DNA of 64,000 bases from Streptomyces griseoruber. Lineage in GTDB: Bacteria; Actinomycetota; Actinomycetes; Streptomycetales; Streptomycetaceae. The translations under genes were made by a program, and so were the position numbers. Under the pieces are notes generated by a model. It ran no database searches and was not told the origin of the DNA. It saw only the letters and a list, made by a program, of their open reading frames with translations. This document shows positions 1 through 7,653 of the stretch, piece after piece (positions within the stretch are counted from its first letter, which is position 1; every line of letters starts with the position of its first letter). The stretch lies in NCBI RefSeq assembly GCF_001514205.1, contig NZ_KQ948765.1, positions 187,862 to 251,861 on the forward strand, written 5' to 3'.

Positions 1-31
1 CCGCGAGTACTACTCGGCGACCTGGGGCTGA
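1..31 (+). CDS. 3' end of an unidentified gene
   Basis: Only the last nine codons are visible, read in the frame that begins at base 2 and stopped by TGA at 29-31. They encode REYYSATWG. The codons use G or C in the third position as in neighbouring genes, which suits a real gene end. The next gene runs in the opposite direction and shares the terminator at 44-68. Nothing about function can be said from nine residues, and a chance open frame cannot be excluded. Confidence 0.35.
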   Translation, partial: REYYSATWG

Positions 32-43
32 GCGGGGCAAACG

Positions 44-68
44 AAAAGGGCACCCGGTCGGGGTGCCC
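44..68 (-). terminator. Rho-independent terminator
   Basis: A perfect 8-bp stem (GGGCACCC at 48-55, GGGTGCCC at 61-68) encloses a 5-nt loop. On the minus strand it is followed by TTTT (bases 47-44), so it is oriented to end the 57-residue gene at 86-259. The stem could also stop transcription arriving on the plus strand. Confidence 0.8.
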
Positions 69-85
69 GCTTCGGTCTACGAGGC

Positions 86-259
86 TCAGACCGCGTTCAG
101 CGGCTGCGGGGCCGCGGCGGCCCACTCCAGGACGAGGCGCTGGTACTCCGCGCGCTGCTCGACACTCAGTGTCCCGCCCGACCGCAGCCACAGGGCCCGG
201 ATCTCCTCGTTGACCTCGTCAGCCGAGCGATCGGAAACGGTTTCAACAGTGGTGGACAT
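86..259 (-). CDS. Small conserved hypothetical protein (57 aa)
   Basis: The product is 57 residues, starts MSTTVETVSDRSADEV and ends in an alanine-rich helix (LEWAAAAPQPLNAV). The ATG at 259 was chosen over a longer open frame because that extension reads through what looks like non-coding upstream sequence. It has no signal peptide and no membrane segment. The centre (EEIRALWLRSGGTLSVEQRAEY) looks like two charged helices around a turn. I recognise it only as the type of small protein common in Streptomyces. It sits downstream of the ROK regulator on the same strand with a 107-nt gap and is closed by its own terminator. Function unknown. Confidence 0.7.
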   Translation of the reverse strand: MSTTVETVSDRSADEVNEEIRALWLRSGGTLSVEQRAEYQRLVLEWAAAAPQPLNAV

Positions 260-366
260 GGTGTGAAGCATACGGCTCCCGAGGTGAAGGCCGCGTGAGT
301 AAGTACGGATAATTCGGGCATTCTGTACCGTGTTACTGATCACGTCCCCTTGTCCACCCCCATCTG

Positions 367-1545
367 TCAACCCCCATCGGTCAGTTCACCCCTCCCGGCC
401 CCCAACACCAGTACCTGGATGGCCAGAACGGCGGCACCGCGCGCCCAGTCGTGGAAGTCGGACACCTTGGTCTCCAGGTCGACGGGGGCGGCCAGCGGAT
501 GCCGGTGGGAGCGGACGGTCTCCTCGACCGTGACGCCGGCCACCTCCATGAGGCCGACCCCTTCGCCGGCCAGGAGGATCTTCTGCGGCATGGCGAAGTT
601 GGCGATCTGGGCCACCAGCGTGCCCAGGGCGCGGGCCGCCTCCTCGACGACCCGGGCGGGCAGGGGCTCGCCCTCGGCGGCGCGGGCGAGGATCTCCTCG
701 TACGTCCACGTGCGGCCGGTGGCGGCCTGGACCTGGTAGCGGATACTCGGGATGGTCAGCAGCGAGACCGCGCTGCCGCGTTCGCCGTCGGGGGTGAGCG
801 GCCCGTGGGGGTTCACGATCCAGTGGCGGCCGAAGCCGCGGTCCTCCTCGGCGCACGGGACCCGTCGGCCGCCGAGGACCAGTCCGTAGCCGAGGCCGGC
901 ACCGATGGTCAGGACGGCGAAGCGGTCGAGATCGCGGCCCGCGCCGAACCAGGTCTCGGCCTCGACCAGGGCGGCGACGTCGTTCTCGACGACCACCGGC
1001 AGACCGGTGCGCTCCTCGGTGAGCGCGGCGAGCGGCACGTCCCGCCAGCCGAGGAAGACCGACTCGCCGACCACGGCGCGGTCCCGGACAAACCCGCCGA
1101 CCCCGATGCCGATACCCGCGATCCCGGGGTGCGCGCGGGTCAGCTCCTCGGTCATCTCGCCGAGGAGGGCGACCACCTCGGCGGGCTCATGACGGGTGAG
1201 CGTGCGGTCGTGGCGGGCGACGATGTCGCTCCTGAGGGTGGTGACGACGCCGTACACCATGTCCGCGGTGATCTTGAAGCCCAGGAAGGAGCGGGAGCCC
1301 GCGACCACGTCGAGCGGCTGCGAGGGGCGCCCCTGCCGCACCTCGGCCGGGGCTCCCGCTTCGGCCACCTCGACGAGCAGACCCGACTCGATCAGCGGCT
1401 TGGTCAGCCGGGTGAGGCTGCCGGCGGAGAGGTTCAGCCGGTGCGCGAGATCGGTGCGGGACAGCGGCCCGTGGACGAGCACCTCGATCGCGACCGAGCG
1501 CTCTCCGGGGCTCAGCGGCAGCCAGCTGGCGGTACGTGCGGTCAT
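367..1545 (-). CDS. ROK-family transcriptional regulator (zinc cysteines absent)
   Basis: A 392-residue protein with an N-terminal winged helix-turn-helix (about residues 15-70, with LSRTDLAHRLNLSAGSLTRL as the HTH) and a ROK sugar-kinase-like domain (about 85-390, LGFKITADMVYGVV, then IGIGVGGFV, VENDVAALVEAE and LTIGAGLGYGLV). Typical ROK proteins carry a His/CxCGxxGC zinc site after the GAGLG motif. Here that stretch reads GFGRHWIVNPHGP and holds no CxCG motif, so it is probably a ligand-sensing regulator and not a kinase. The ATG at 1545 was chosen because it precedes the first conserved helix. It is divergent from the oxidoreductase at 1737, and two similar palindromes lie in the shared 191-nt gap. 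Likely role: repressor of the oxidoreductase and of itself in sugar metabolism. Confidence 0.88.
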   Translation of the reverse strand: MTARTASWLPLSPGERSVAIEVLVHGPLSRTDLAHRLNLSAGSLTRLTKPLIESGLLVEVAEAGAPAEVRQGRPSQPLDVVAGSRSFLGFKITADMVYGVVTTLRSDIVARHDRTLTRHEPAEVVALLGEMTEELTRAHPGIAGIGIGVGGFVRDRAVVGESVFLGWRDVPLAALTEERTGLPVVVENDVAALVEAETWFGAGRDLDRFAVLTIGAGLGYGLVLGGRRVPCAEEDRGFGRHWIVNPHGPLTPDGERGSAVSLLTIPSIRYQVQAATGRTWTYEEILARAAEGEPLPARVVEEAARALGTLVAQIANFAMPQKILLAGEGVGLMEVAGVTVEETVRSHRHPLAAPVDLETKVSDFHDWARGAAVLAIQVLVLGAGRGELTDGG

Positions 1546-1583
1546 GCGGGTCAGTCTCCCCCAGGGCCGGAGGCGGGATCTTT

Positions 1584-1598
1584 CTTTCGCTGCAAAAG
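1584..1598. promoter_or_regulatory. Candidate ROK operator, copy 1
   Basis: CTTTCGCTGCAAAAG is an imperfect palindrome: 12 of 15 positions match its own reverse complement. It lies 38 nt upstream of the ROK start. The reverse complement of the second site (1670-1684) matches it at 13 of 15 positions. Assignment to the adjacent ROK protein is inferred from position. Confidence 0.55.
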
Positions 1599-1669
1599 TA
1601 TCAGGCCCTCCTCGACTGCGGGGCCGCCCCCCGGAAGGGCACAGAATCAACCCCCTTGACGACTCGATT

Positions 1670-1684
1670 CTTCTGCAACGAAAG
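1670..1684. promoter_or_regulatory. Candidate ROK operator, copy 2
   Basis: CTTCTGCAACGAAAG is the inverted partner of the site at 1584-1598. It ends 52 nt before the oxidoreductase start. A TTGACG hexamer resembling a -35 box lies just upstream at 1656-1661, so a bound protein would sit in the core promoter. I see no convincing -10 hexamer. Confidence 0.55.
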
Positions 1685-1736
1685 TAAGTAAGCCCAGCCT
1701 CCCCCGACCCGCTCCCCAGTGAAGGGCACCCCTCCC

Positions 1737-2939
1737 ATGACGTTCTCGCTCGGCATCGTCGGCGCCGGCCAGTTCTCCGGCCAGTTCGCGACACTGTTCC
1801 AGGCCCACCCCGACGTCGGTGACGTGTACGTCACCGATCTGCTGCCCGAGCGGGCCGAGCAGCTCGCCTCCGCGCAGGGGCTGGCCGGCACCTTTCCCTC
1901 GTACGAGGCGATGCTGGAGTCCCCGGCGGTGGACGCCGTCGCGATCTTCACCCAGCGCTGGACCCACGGCCCCCTGGTGCTCCAGGGCCTGAACGCCGCC
2001 AAGCACGTCTACTCCGCCGTCCCCATGGCGATCAGCACGGAGGAGATCGCGGCGATCATCGACGCGGTCAGGGCGACCGGGCTGACGTACATGATGGGCG
2101 AGACCAGCCAGTACAACCCGGCGACCGTGCACGCCCGCAACCAGATCGCCGAGGGCGCCTTCGGGCGGCTCTTCTACGCCGAGGGCGACTACGTCCACGA
2201 CATGGATCTGGGGTTCTACGAGGCGTACCGGTACAGCGGCGGCGAGAACTGGAAGGCCACCGCCAGCTATCCGCCCCTGCTGTACCCGACGCACTCGGTG
2301 GGCGGGGTGCTCGGCGCCTGGCGGACGCACGCGGTGAGCGTCTCGGCGATCGGGGTGGTGGACGGGCGCGGCGACGGCGTGTTCGACAAGGACGTCAGCC
2401 AGTTCGGGAACGACGTCTCCAACGCGACCGCGCTGTTCGAGGTGGCGGGCGGCGGCTCGTTCCGTACCAACGAGTTCCGGCGGGTGGGCTACCCCTCGCA
2501 CATCCGGGAGTCCCGGTTCCGCTTCTTCGGTACGGAGGCGAGCATGGAGCAGCTCGCCACGGTGGCGCTCTGGCAGGACAAAAAGGGCGTCAAGGACATC
2601 AGTGAGCTGCTGGAGCCCAAGCCCACCCTGTCCCCCGACGATCCGTCGCTCCAGCACATCGCGCCGGATCTGCGGGCCGCCTTCACCTCCGGATCGGCGC
2701 CCGTACACGACCGCTCACGGCTGCCGCGGGAGTTCGACCACCTGCACAACGGGCACGAGGGCAGCCATCACTTCCTGGTGGACGACTTCGTGACCGCCGT
2801 CACCACCCGCACCCTGCCCTCGGTGAACGCCTGGGTCGCGGCCCGCTACACCCTGCCGGGCATCGTCGCGCACGAGTCGGCACGGCAGGGCGGGGTACGG
2901 CTGGAGATCCCGGACTTCGGAGACGCGCCGGAGAGCTGA
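1737..2939 (+). CDS. Gfo/Idh/MocA-family oxidoreductase
   Basis: A 400-residue NAD(P)-dependent oxidoreductase. The N-terminal Rossmann fold opens with LGIVGAGQFSGQFA, and the following domain carries the expected substrate-binding segment (AAKHVYSAVPMAI, then GETSQYNPATVHARNQIAEG). Family members oxidise or reduce sugars, inositols or sugar derivatives; the substrate cannot be read here. The ATG at 1737 is preceded by GAAGGG at 1721-1726 and is preferred to the GTG at 1719. The gene is divergent from a ROK regulator and has candidate operators in its promoter, so it is probably induced by a sugar. It converges on the L,D-transpeptidase gene with an 18-nt gap. Confidence 0.9.
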   Translation: MTFSLGIVGAGQFSGQFATLFQAHPDVGDVYVTDLLPERAEQLASAQGLAGTFPSYEAMLESPAVDAVAIFTQRWTHGPLVLQGLNAAKHVYSAVPMAISTEEIAAIIDAVRATGLTYMMGETSQYNPATVHARNQIAEGAFGRLFYAEGDYVHDMDLGFYEAYRYSGGENWKATASYPPLLYPTHSVGGVLGAWRTHAVSVSAIGVVDGRGDGVFDKDVSQFGNDVSNATALFEVAGGGSFRTNEFRRVGYPSHIRESRFRFFGTEASMEQLATVALWQDKKGVKDISELLEPKPTLSPDDPSLQHIAPDLRAAFTSGSAPVHDRSRLPREFDHLHNGHEGSHHFLVDDFVTAVTTRTLPSVNAWVAARYTLPGIVAHESARQGGVRLEIPDFGDAPES

Positions 2940-2957
2940 GCCGGCGGCCGGGTGCCG

Positions 2958-3653
2958 TCAGGTGCCCGGCTTGCGGCCGTAGACGAAGACGTCGTCGCCG
3001 TTCTTCAGCAGCGACCAGTACTTCTTGGCGGTGGTCGTGGTCATGTTGACGCAGCCGTGGGAGCCCGGCGGGTTCCACATGCTGAGGTTGACCGAGTGGA
3101 AGGCCTGACCGCCGTCGAAGAACTGGCTGTAGGGCATCGGCACGTTGTAGATGTTCGACACGTGGTCGATGTCACGCCAGTAGATCTTCTTCAGCCCGGT
3201 GCGGGTCTCGTACCCGTTGCGGCCCGTGCGGACCGGGACGGGACCGTAGACGAGCCGGCTGCCGTCCTGGATCCAGCTGAGCTGGAGGGTGAGGTTGACG
3301 CAGGCGATCCGGCCCTTGTTGGTGGGGCACCGGCCGGCCGCGTTGGGGTGGTTGCCCACCGCCTTCTGCTTGTTCATGAGGTCCATCACGCCCCAGGTGA
3401 CGGAACCCGCGTAGCCGATGTTCGGGGTGATGCCGTGCTTGTTCTGGAAGGCCTGGATGGCCCGGCAGTCGGCGGCCGACTGCCTGCCGTCGACGGGCCG
3501 GCCGAGGAACTTCTCGACCTGCTTCTGGTACGGCCCGGCCTGCGTGGTACAGGTGGCGGCCTGGGCCGGCGCGGCGCCCAGCACGAGCGTCAGCGGGGCG
3601 AGCAGCCCCGTGACCCCGAGCGCGACGGCTCCTCTTCTGCGTATGTCCCCCAT
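2958..3653 (-). CDS. Secreted L,D-transpeptidase (YkuD domain)
   Basis: A 231-residue exported protein. It has a Sec signal peptide (RRRGAVALGVTGLLAPLTL, predicted cleavage after AQAA at about residue 33), a short peptidoglycan-binding-like helical region (about 40-100) and a C-terminal YkuD catalytic domain (about 115-228). The catalytic signature HSVNLSMWNPPGSHGCVNM places His186, His199 and Cys201 as the active-site set. Such enzymes make 3-3 crosslinks in peptidoglycan or attach proteins to it, acting outside the membrane. Extra cysteines (35, 63, 109, 118) may form disulfides. The ATG at 3653 directly precedes the signal peptide. Confidence 0.92.
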   Translation of the reverse strand: MGDIRRRGAVALGVTGLLAPLTLVLGAAPAQAATCTTQAGPYQKQVEKFLGRPVDGRQSAADCRAIQAFQNKHGITPNIGYAGSVTWGVMDLMNKQKAVGNHPNAAGRCPTNKGRIACVNLTLQLSWIQDGSRLVYGPVPVRTGRNGYETRTGLKKIYWRDIDHVSNIYNVPMPYSQFFDGGQAFHSVNLSMWNPPGSHGCVNMTTTTAKKYWSLLKNGDDVFVYGRKPGT

Positions 3654-3786
3654 GGGTGCCCTCTTTCCGGCGCGGTTGCGATCTCGACAACCTAGACCGG
3701 TGGGCGGGGTCCGTGGTTGTGGTCCGGGGCAGGCTGTGACGAATCAGTGAAGTACACCGGGTCAACGAAATGGAGTTCGTTCACGT

Positions 3787-4323
3787 ATGTCCGATTTCAT
3801 CCAGCAACTTCCCGCTCTCATAGGTGTGGTGATCGGTGCCCTCGGCTCGTATCTGGCGGTCGTGCGCAGCGACCGGGCCCGGTTCGGGCGGGAGCAGGCG
3901 GCGCGGTGGGAGGAGCGGCGGCTGTCGGTGTACGCCGACTACGCGCAGGCGTTGAAGAGGTCGGTGAACCTGACGTACCGCGTCGCCGCGCACCTCGGCA
4001 ACGACCCGCATCCGCATCCGCTGGCGCCGACGGAGGCCGAGCCGCTGCTGGCCGAGGCCTCCGACGGGCGGGACCCGGCCGGGGAGGCGCTGATCATGCT
4101 GGGCAGCCGGCAGGTGGTGGACCGGGCCCGGGTGTGGGTGCGGGTGGTGATGGACATGGAGGCGTTCCTGCGGGCGGGGACCGTGGACGCCGAGGCCTGG
4201 CAGGGCCTGCTGGAGCGGCAGCGCGCCGGCCGTGAGGGCTACTACACGGCGGTGCGCGAGGACCTGGCGCTGCCGCCGGGGCATCCGGCGCGCTGGCCCT
4301 CGATGCCGGTCTCGGGCGGGTGA
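3787..4323 (+). CDS. Hypothetical protein with one N-terminal membrane helix
   Basis: A 178-residue protein beginning MSDFIQQLPALIGVVIGALG, which is one short hydrophobic helix, followed by a basic, charged helical region (SDRARFGREQAARWEERRLS, then YADYAQALKRS). The order suggests an inner-membrane anchor with the rest in the cytoplasm, possibly coiled-coil. A GGAG sequence lies 13 nt upstream of the ATG. It is divergent from the transpeptidase gene and convergent with the SDR gene. No family motif with a known reaction is visible; proteins of this shape are common in Streptomyces. Confidence 0.8.
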   Translation: MSDFIQQLPALIGVVIGALGSYLAVVRSDRARFGREQAARWEERRLSVYADYAQALKRSVNLTYRVAAHLGNDPHPHPLAPTEAEPLLAEASDGRDPAGEALIMLGSRQVVDRARVWVRVVMDMEAFLRAGTVDAEAWQGLLERQRAGREGYYTAVREDLALPPGHPARWPSMPVSGG

Positions 4324-4327
4324 GGGG

Positions 4328-5242
4328 TCAGCGGTAGCCCGTCACGTCCGCCGGCTTCCCCGCGTCCTGGACCTCCACCAGATAGCGCCAGGCGTCGGGG
4401 CGGCTGCCGTCGAGGTCGGTGTAGCCGTAGACCGGGGCGAGGCCCCCGCTGGAGAGGGACCGGCCGTTGAAGCGGGCCACGTCGGGGTCGGCGGCGAGGG
4501 CGGCGACGGCCCGGCCGACATAGCGGGGTGTCTCGGAGATCGCGAAGTGGGGTTCGGCGGCCAGCGCGTCGCGCCAGGTGTCCTCGGTGACGCCGAACGC
4601 GTCGAGCATGATCTCCGAGCGCATCCAGCCGGGGGTGAGGGCGACCGCGGTGGCGCCGCGCGGGCCGAGTTCATGGCCGAGGGAGAACGCCATGCGCAGC
4701 ACGGACGTCTTGGCCAGGTCGTAGAAGAAGCTGTTGCGGTAGGTGTCGCGGTTGTACTCGGCGGTGCCGTCGGTCATCTCCACGACCAGGCCCCCGGGGT
4801 GCCGCAGCAGGAGCGGGAGGGCGTGGTGGCTGGTGATCGCGTGGGTCTCGACGGCGAGGCGGAGCAGCCGGAGGCCCTTGGCGAGGTCGTGCTCCCAGAC
4901 GGGGGTGTCCCACGCGAAGAGGTGCTCGGCGCCCCAGATGTCGTTGACGAGGACGTCCAGCCGGCCCTGCTCGGTGTCGATGCGCTCGACGAGCGCCCCG
5001 ACCCGGTCGGGTTCGAGATGGTCCGTGGGGACGGCGATGCCCTGCCCGCCGGCCTCGGTGACCAGGTCGGCGGTGTCCTCGAGGGTCTCGGGGCGGTCGT
5101 ACTCGGAGCGGCGGTCGCGGGTGGTGCGTCCCGTCACGTAGACGATGGCCCCGGCCGCGCCCAGTTCGACGGCGACGCCCCGTCCGGCGCCCCGCGTCGC
5201 CCCCGCCACCAGTGCGACCCTGCCCTCCAGCGGACCTGACAT
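4328..5242 (-). CDS. Short-chain dehydrogenase/reductase
   Basis: A 304-residue SDR enzyme. The nucleotide-binding glycine motif is GATRGAGRG at residues 14-22 and the catalytic pair is Tyr174 and Lys178 in FFYDLAKTS. The usual NNAG motif is replaced by VNDIWG at about 99-104, a known variant in the subgroup of larger SDRs. The C-terminal extension (about 270-304) is longer than in classical 250-residue SDRs. The ATG at 5242 follows a strong GAGGAGG ribosome-binding site. Substrate unknown. The DUF4180 gene lies 93 nt upstream on the same strand. Confidence 0.9.
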   Translation of the reverse strand: MSGPLEGRVALVAGATRGAGRGVAVELGAAGAIVYVTGRTTRDRRSEYDRPETLEDTADLVTEAGGQGIAVPTDHLEPDRVGALVERIDTEQGRLDVLVNDIWGAEHLFAWDTPVWEHDLAKGLRLLRLAVETHAITSHHALPLLLRHPGGLVVEMTDGTAEYNRDTYRNSFFYDLAKTSVLRMAFSLGHELGPRGATAVALTPGWMRSEIMLDAFGVTEDTWRDALAAEPHFAISETPRYVGRAVAALAADPDVARFNGRSLSSGGLAPVYGYTDLDGSRPDAWRYLVEVQDAGKPADVTGYR

Positions 5243-5335
5243 GTCCGGCCTCCTCGTGTGTTCCCCGGTGTGGATTCGAGGCTCGCGTGGAAGCCGGACA
5301 TCTTCTGTCGCCTTTTCCGGCGGGTTCGCCGGCGG

Positions 5336-5713
5336 TCACCCGGTGGGGCGCAGCCGTTCCGCCAGTTCGCCCTCGTCGGCCACGAACCAGAGCTGGCGGC
5401 CCCGGTTCGACTCGTACACGAAGTCACGGAGCGCGGAGCTGTCGGCCAGGTGCCGGGAGATGTCGCCGACGACGGCCAGCCGCAACCGGTAGTTCGCGAA
5501 CTTCTGCACCACCGCGCCCGCGACCCCCGACCGCAGCCGGAAGAACTCCGTCCCGCACCGCTCGGCGGGGACCGCGACCAGCTCCGCGTCCTGTCCCATC
5601 GCGTCACCGACGAGATCGAGCGCGGCGCGCTCCCCGTCCAGCGCCGGCCCCTCGGGGGCGCAGCGCAGGACGCGGGTGGCGTGCAGGGTCGTGAGCGTGC
5701 TGGCTGTGGTCAT
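5336..5713 (-). CDS. DUF4180 domain protein
   Basis: A 125-residue cytoplasmic protein that matches the DUF4180 family by its core (ALDLVGDAMGQDAELVAVPA, FFRLRSGVAGAVVQKFANYR, LRLAVVGDI). The family has no established function; members are often single genes of this length. No signal peptide or membrane segment is present. It reads in the same direction as the SDR gene downstream and the metallo-hydrolase gene upstream but is separated from each by 60-100 nt, so an operon is possible but not shown. Confidence 0.85.
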   Translation of the reverse strand: MTTASTLTTLHATRVLRCAPEGPALDGERAALDLVGDAMGQDAELVAVPAERCGTEFFRLRSGVAGAVVQKFANYRLRLAVVGDISRHLADSSALRDFVYESNRGRQLWFVADEGELAERLRPTG

Positions 5714-5779
5714 GGGCGTGATCGTAGGCGTGGCGTACGGCCGTGGGCTCGCCCTTTTCCGCCTTCCGTCGGCGCGGGG

Positions 5780-6409
5780 TCAGTGACCGCGCGCGATCCA
5801 CTCCTCCAGGTGGGGTGCCTCCGCGCCGATGGTCGTGGCGTCGCCGTGGCCGGTGAGCACCTTGGTCTCGGGCGGGAGGGAGAGCAGCCTCTCGCGGATC
5901 GAGGTGATGATCGTCGGGAAGTGGGAGTAGGAGCGGCCGGTGGCGCCGGGGCCGCCCTGGAAGAGGGTGTCGCCGGTGAACAGGACGCCGAGCCCGGCGT
6001 CGTACAGGCAGACCGCGCCGGGCGCGTGCCCGGGGGTGTGCAGGACGGTGAGGTCGGTGCCGGCGGCCTCGATGACCTGGCCGTCGGCCAGATGGGCGTC
6101 GGGCTCGCGGTCCGGGTGGGTGAGCTTCCACAGCGGCAGGTCGTCCGGGTGCAGCCAGATGGTCGCGCCGGTCAGCTCCGCGAGGGCGGGGGCCGCGCCG
6201 ATGTGGTCGTTGTGGGCGTGGGTGCACACGATGGCGGTGAGCCGGCGGTCACCGACGGCCTCGGCGATGGCGGCGGCGTCATGGGCGGCGTCGATGACGA
6301 TCGCCTCGTGGTCGTCGCCGACGATCCAGACGTTGTTGTCCACGTCCCAGGTGCCGCCGTCGAGGCTGAACTGCCCCGAGGTGACGAGTCGTTCGATACG
6401 CGCGGCCAT
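5780..6409 (-). CDS. Metallo-beta-lactamase-fold hydrolase, partner of MscR
   Basis: A 209-residue MBL-fold hydrolase (glyoxalase II-like). The metal-binding motif THAHNDHIG gives the HxHxDH signature near residue 64, and a second metal histidine is in LHTPGHAPG. A further Asp (FTGDTLF) and His (TGHGDATT) complete the expected binuclear site. The start is the ATG at 6409, which overlaps the stop of mscR as TGATG, so translation is coupled. The same pairing occurs widely in actinobacteria, where the hydrolase is thought to handle a mycothiol ester, releasing formate from S-formylmycothiol. That role is inferred from the partner. Confidence 0.9.
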   Translation of the reverse strand: MAARIERLVTSGQFSLDGGTWDVDNNVWIVGDDHEAIVIDAAHDAAAIAEAVGDRRLTAIVCTHAHNDHIGAAPALAELTGATIWLHPDDLPLWKLTHPDREPDAHLADGQVIEAAGTDLTVLHTPGHAPGAVCLYDAGLGVLFTGDTLFQGGPGATGRSYSHFPTIITSIRERLLSLPPETKVLTGHGDATTIGAEAPHLEEWIARGH

Positions 6410-7494
6410 CACAGCACCACCACCGAGCGCAGGACGTCGCCGTGGTGCATCCGCTCGAACGCCTGCTCCACCTCGTCGAGGGCGATGGTCTCGGTGACGA
6501 ACGCGCCGAGGTCCAGGCGGCCCTGCTGGTGCAGGTCGATCAGCATCGGGAAGTCGCGGGAGGGCAGGCAGTCGCCGTACCAGGAGGACTTCAGGGAGCC
6601 GCCGCGGCCGAAGACGTCCAGGAGCGGGAGTTCGAGCTTCATCTCCGGGGTGGGGACGCCGACCAGGACGACCGTGCCGGCCAGGTCGCGGGCGTAGAAG
6701 GCCTGCTGGTACGTCTCCGGGCGGCCGACCGCCTCGATGACCACGTCCGCGCCGAAGCCGCCGGTCAGCTCGCGGATCGCCTCGACGGCGTCGGTCTCCT
6801 TGGAGTTGACCGTGTGGGTGGCGCCCATCTTCTTCGCGGTCCGAAGCTTGCGGTCGTCGATGTCGACGGCGATGATCCTCGCCGCACCGGCGAGGTTCGC
6901 CCCGGCGATCGCCGCGTCACCCACGCCACCGCAGCCGATCACGGCGACCGTGTCCCCGCGGCCCACGTTGCCGGTGTTGATCGCGGCGCCGATGCCCGCC
7001 ATCACACCGCAGCCGAGCAGCCCGGCCACGGCGGGCGACACCGACGGGTCGACCTTGGTGCACTGTCCGGCCGCCACCAGCGTCTTCTCCGCGAAGGCAC
7101 CGATGCCGAGCGCCGGGGACAGCTCGGTGCCGTCGGTGAGGGTCATCCGCTGCTTCGCGTTGTGGGTGTCGAAGCAGTACCAGGGGCGCCCGCGCAGACA
7201 GGCCCGGCACTGGCCGCACACCGCACGCCAGTTCAGGATGACGAAGTCGCCCGGCGCGACGTCCGTGACGCCCTCGCCCACGGACTCCACCACGCCCGCC
7301 GCCTCGTGGCCGAGCAGGAAGGGGAACTCGTCGTTGATTCCGCCCTGCTTGTAGTGCAGGTCGGTATGGCACACGCCACAGGCCTGGATCTGCACGACGG
7401 CCTCGCCGGGGCCGGGGTCCGGGATCACGATCGTCTCCACGCGCACCGGCTCGTTCCTGCCCGGCGCGATCACTCCGCGTACTTCCTGCGGCAT
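6409..7494 (-). CDS. mscR: S-(hydroxymethyl)mycothiol dehydrogenase
   Basis: A 361-residue zinc-dependent alcohol dehydrogenase of the class III type that uses mycothiol. Catalytic zinc ligands are Cys42 (CGVCHTDLH) and His63 (LGHEAAG); structural zinc ligands are Cys93, Cys96, Cys99 and Cys107 ([15 protein letters not shown]). The NAD-binding motif is [12 protein letters not shown]. The N-terminus [17 protein letters not shown] and the tryptophan/cysteine region are characteristic of the mycothiol enzyme, which oxidises S-hydroxymethylmycothiol and can also reduce S-nitrosomycothiol. It detoxifies formaldehyde in the cytoplasm. The ATG at 7494 follows GAAAGGGG. The metallo-hydrolase gene overlaps its 3' end. 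Confidence 0.93.
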   Translation of the reverse strand: MPQEVRGVIAPGRNEPVRVETIVIPDPGPGEAVVQIQACGVCHTDLHYKQGGINDEFPFLLGHEAAGVVESVGEGVTDVAPGDFVILNWRAVCGQCRACLRGRPWYCFDTHNAKQRMTLTDGTELSPALGIGAFAEKTLVAAGQCTKVDPSVSPAVAGLLGCGVMAGIGAAINTGNVGRGDTVAVIGCGGVGDAAIAGANLAGAARIIAVDIDDRKLRTAKKMGATHTVNSKETDAVEAIRELTGGFGADVVIEAVGRPETYQQAFYARDLAGTVVLVGVPTPEMKLELPLLDVFGRGGSLKSSWYGDCLPSRDFPMLIDLHQQGRLDLGAFVTETIALDEVEQAFERMHHGDVLRSVVVL

Positions 7495-7653
7495 GGTGCT
7501 GCCCCTTTCTTCGGCGGTCATCCGTCCCAGGTCCGACCCTACGTGTGACGGAGCGGTTAGGGCACGGCCGACTGCCCCGGAACCCCTCCTTCCGGCCACG
7601 CTCGGCGACCGCCGCCGTAGCCTGAGGGCTCCGTTCCAGCGCCGAGGAGCCCC

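Noticed and set aside
367..1545. ROK protein considered a sugar kinase
   Set aside because: It carries an N-terminal winged helix-turn-helix and lacks the zinc-binding CxCG motif; a regulator fits better.
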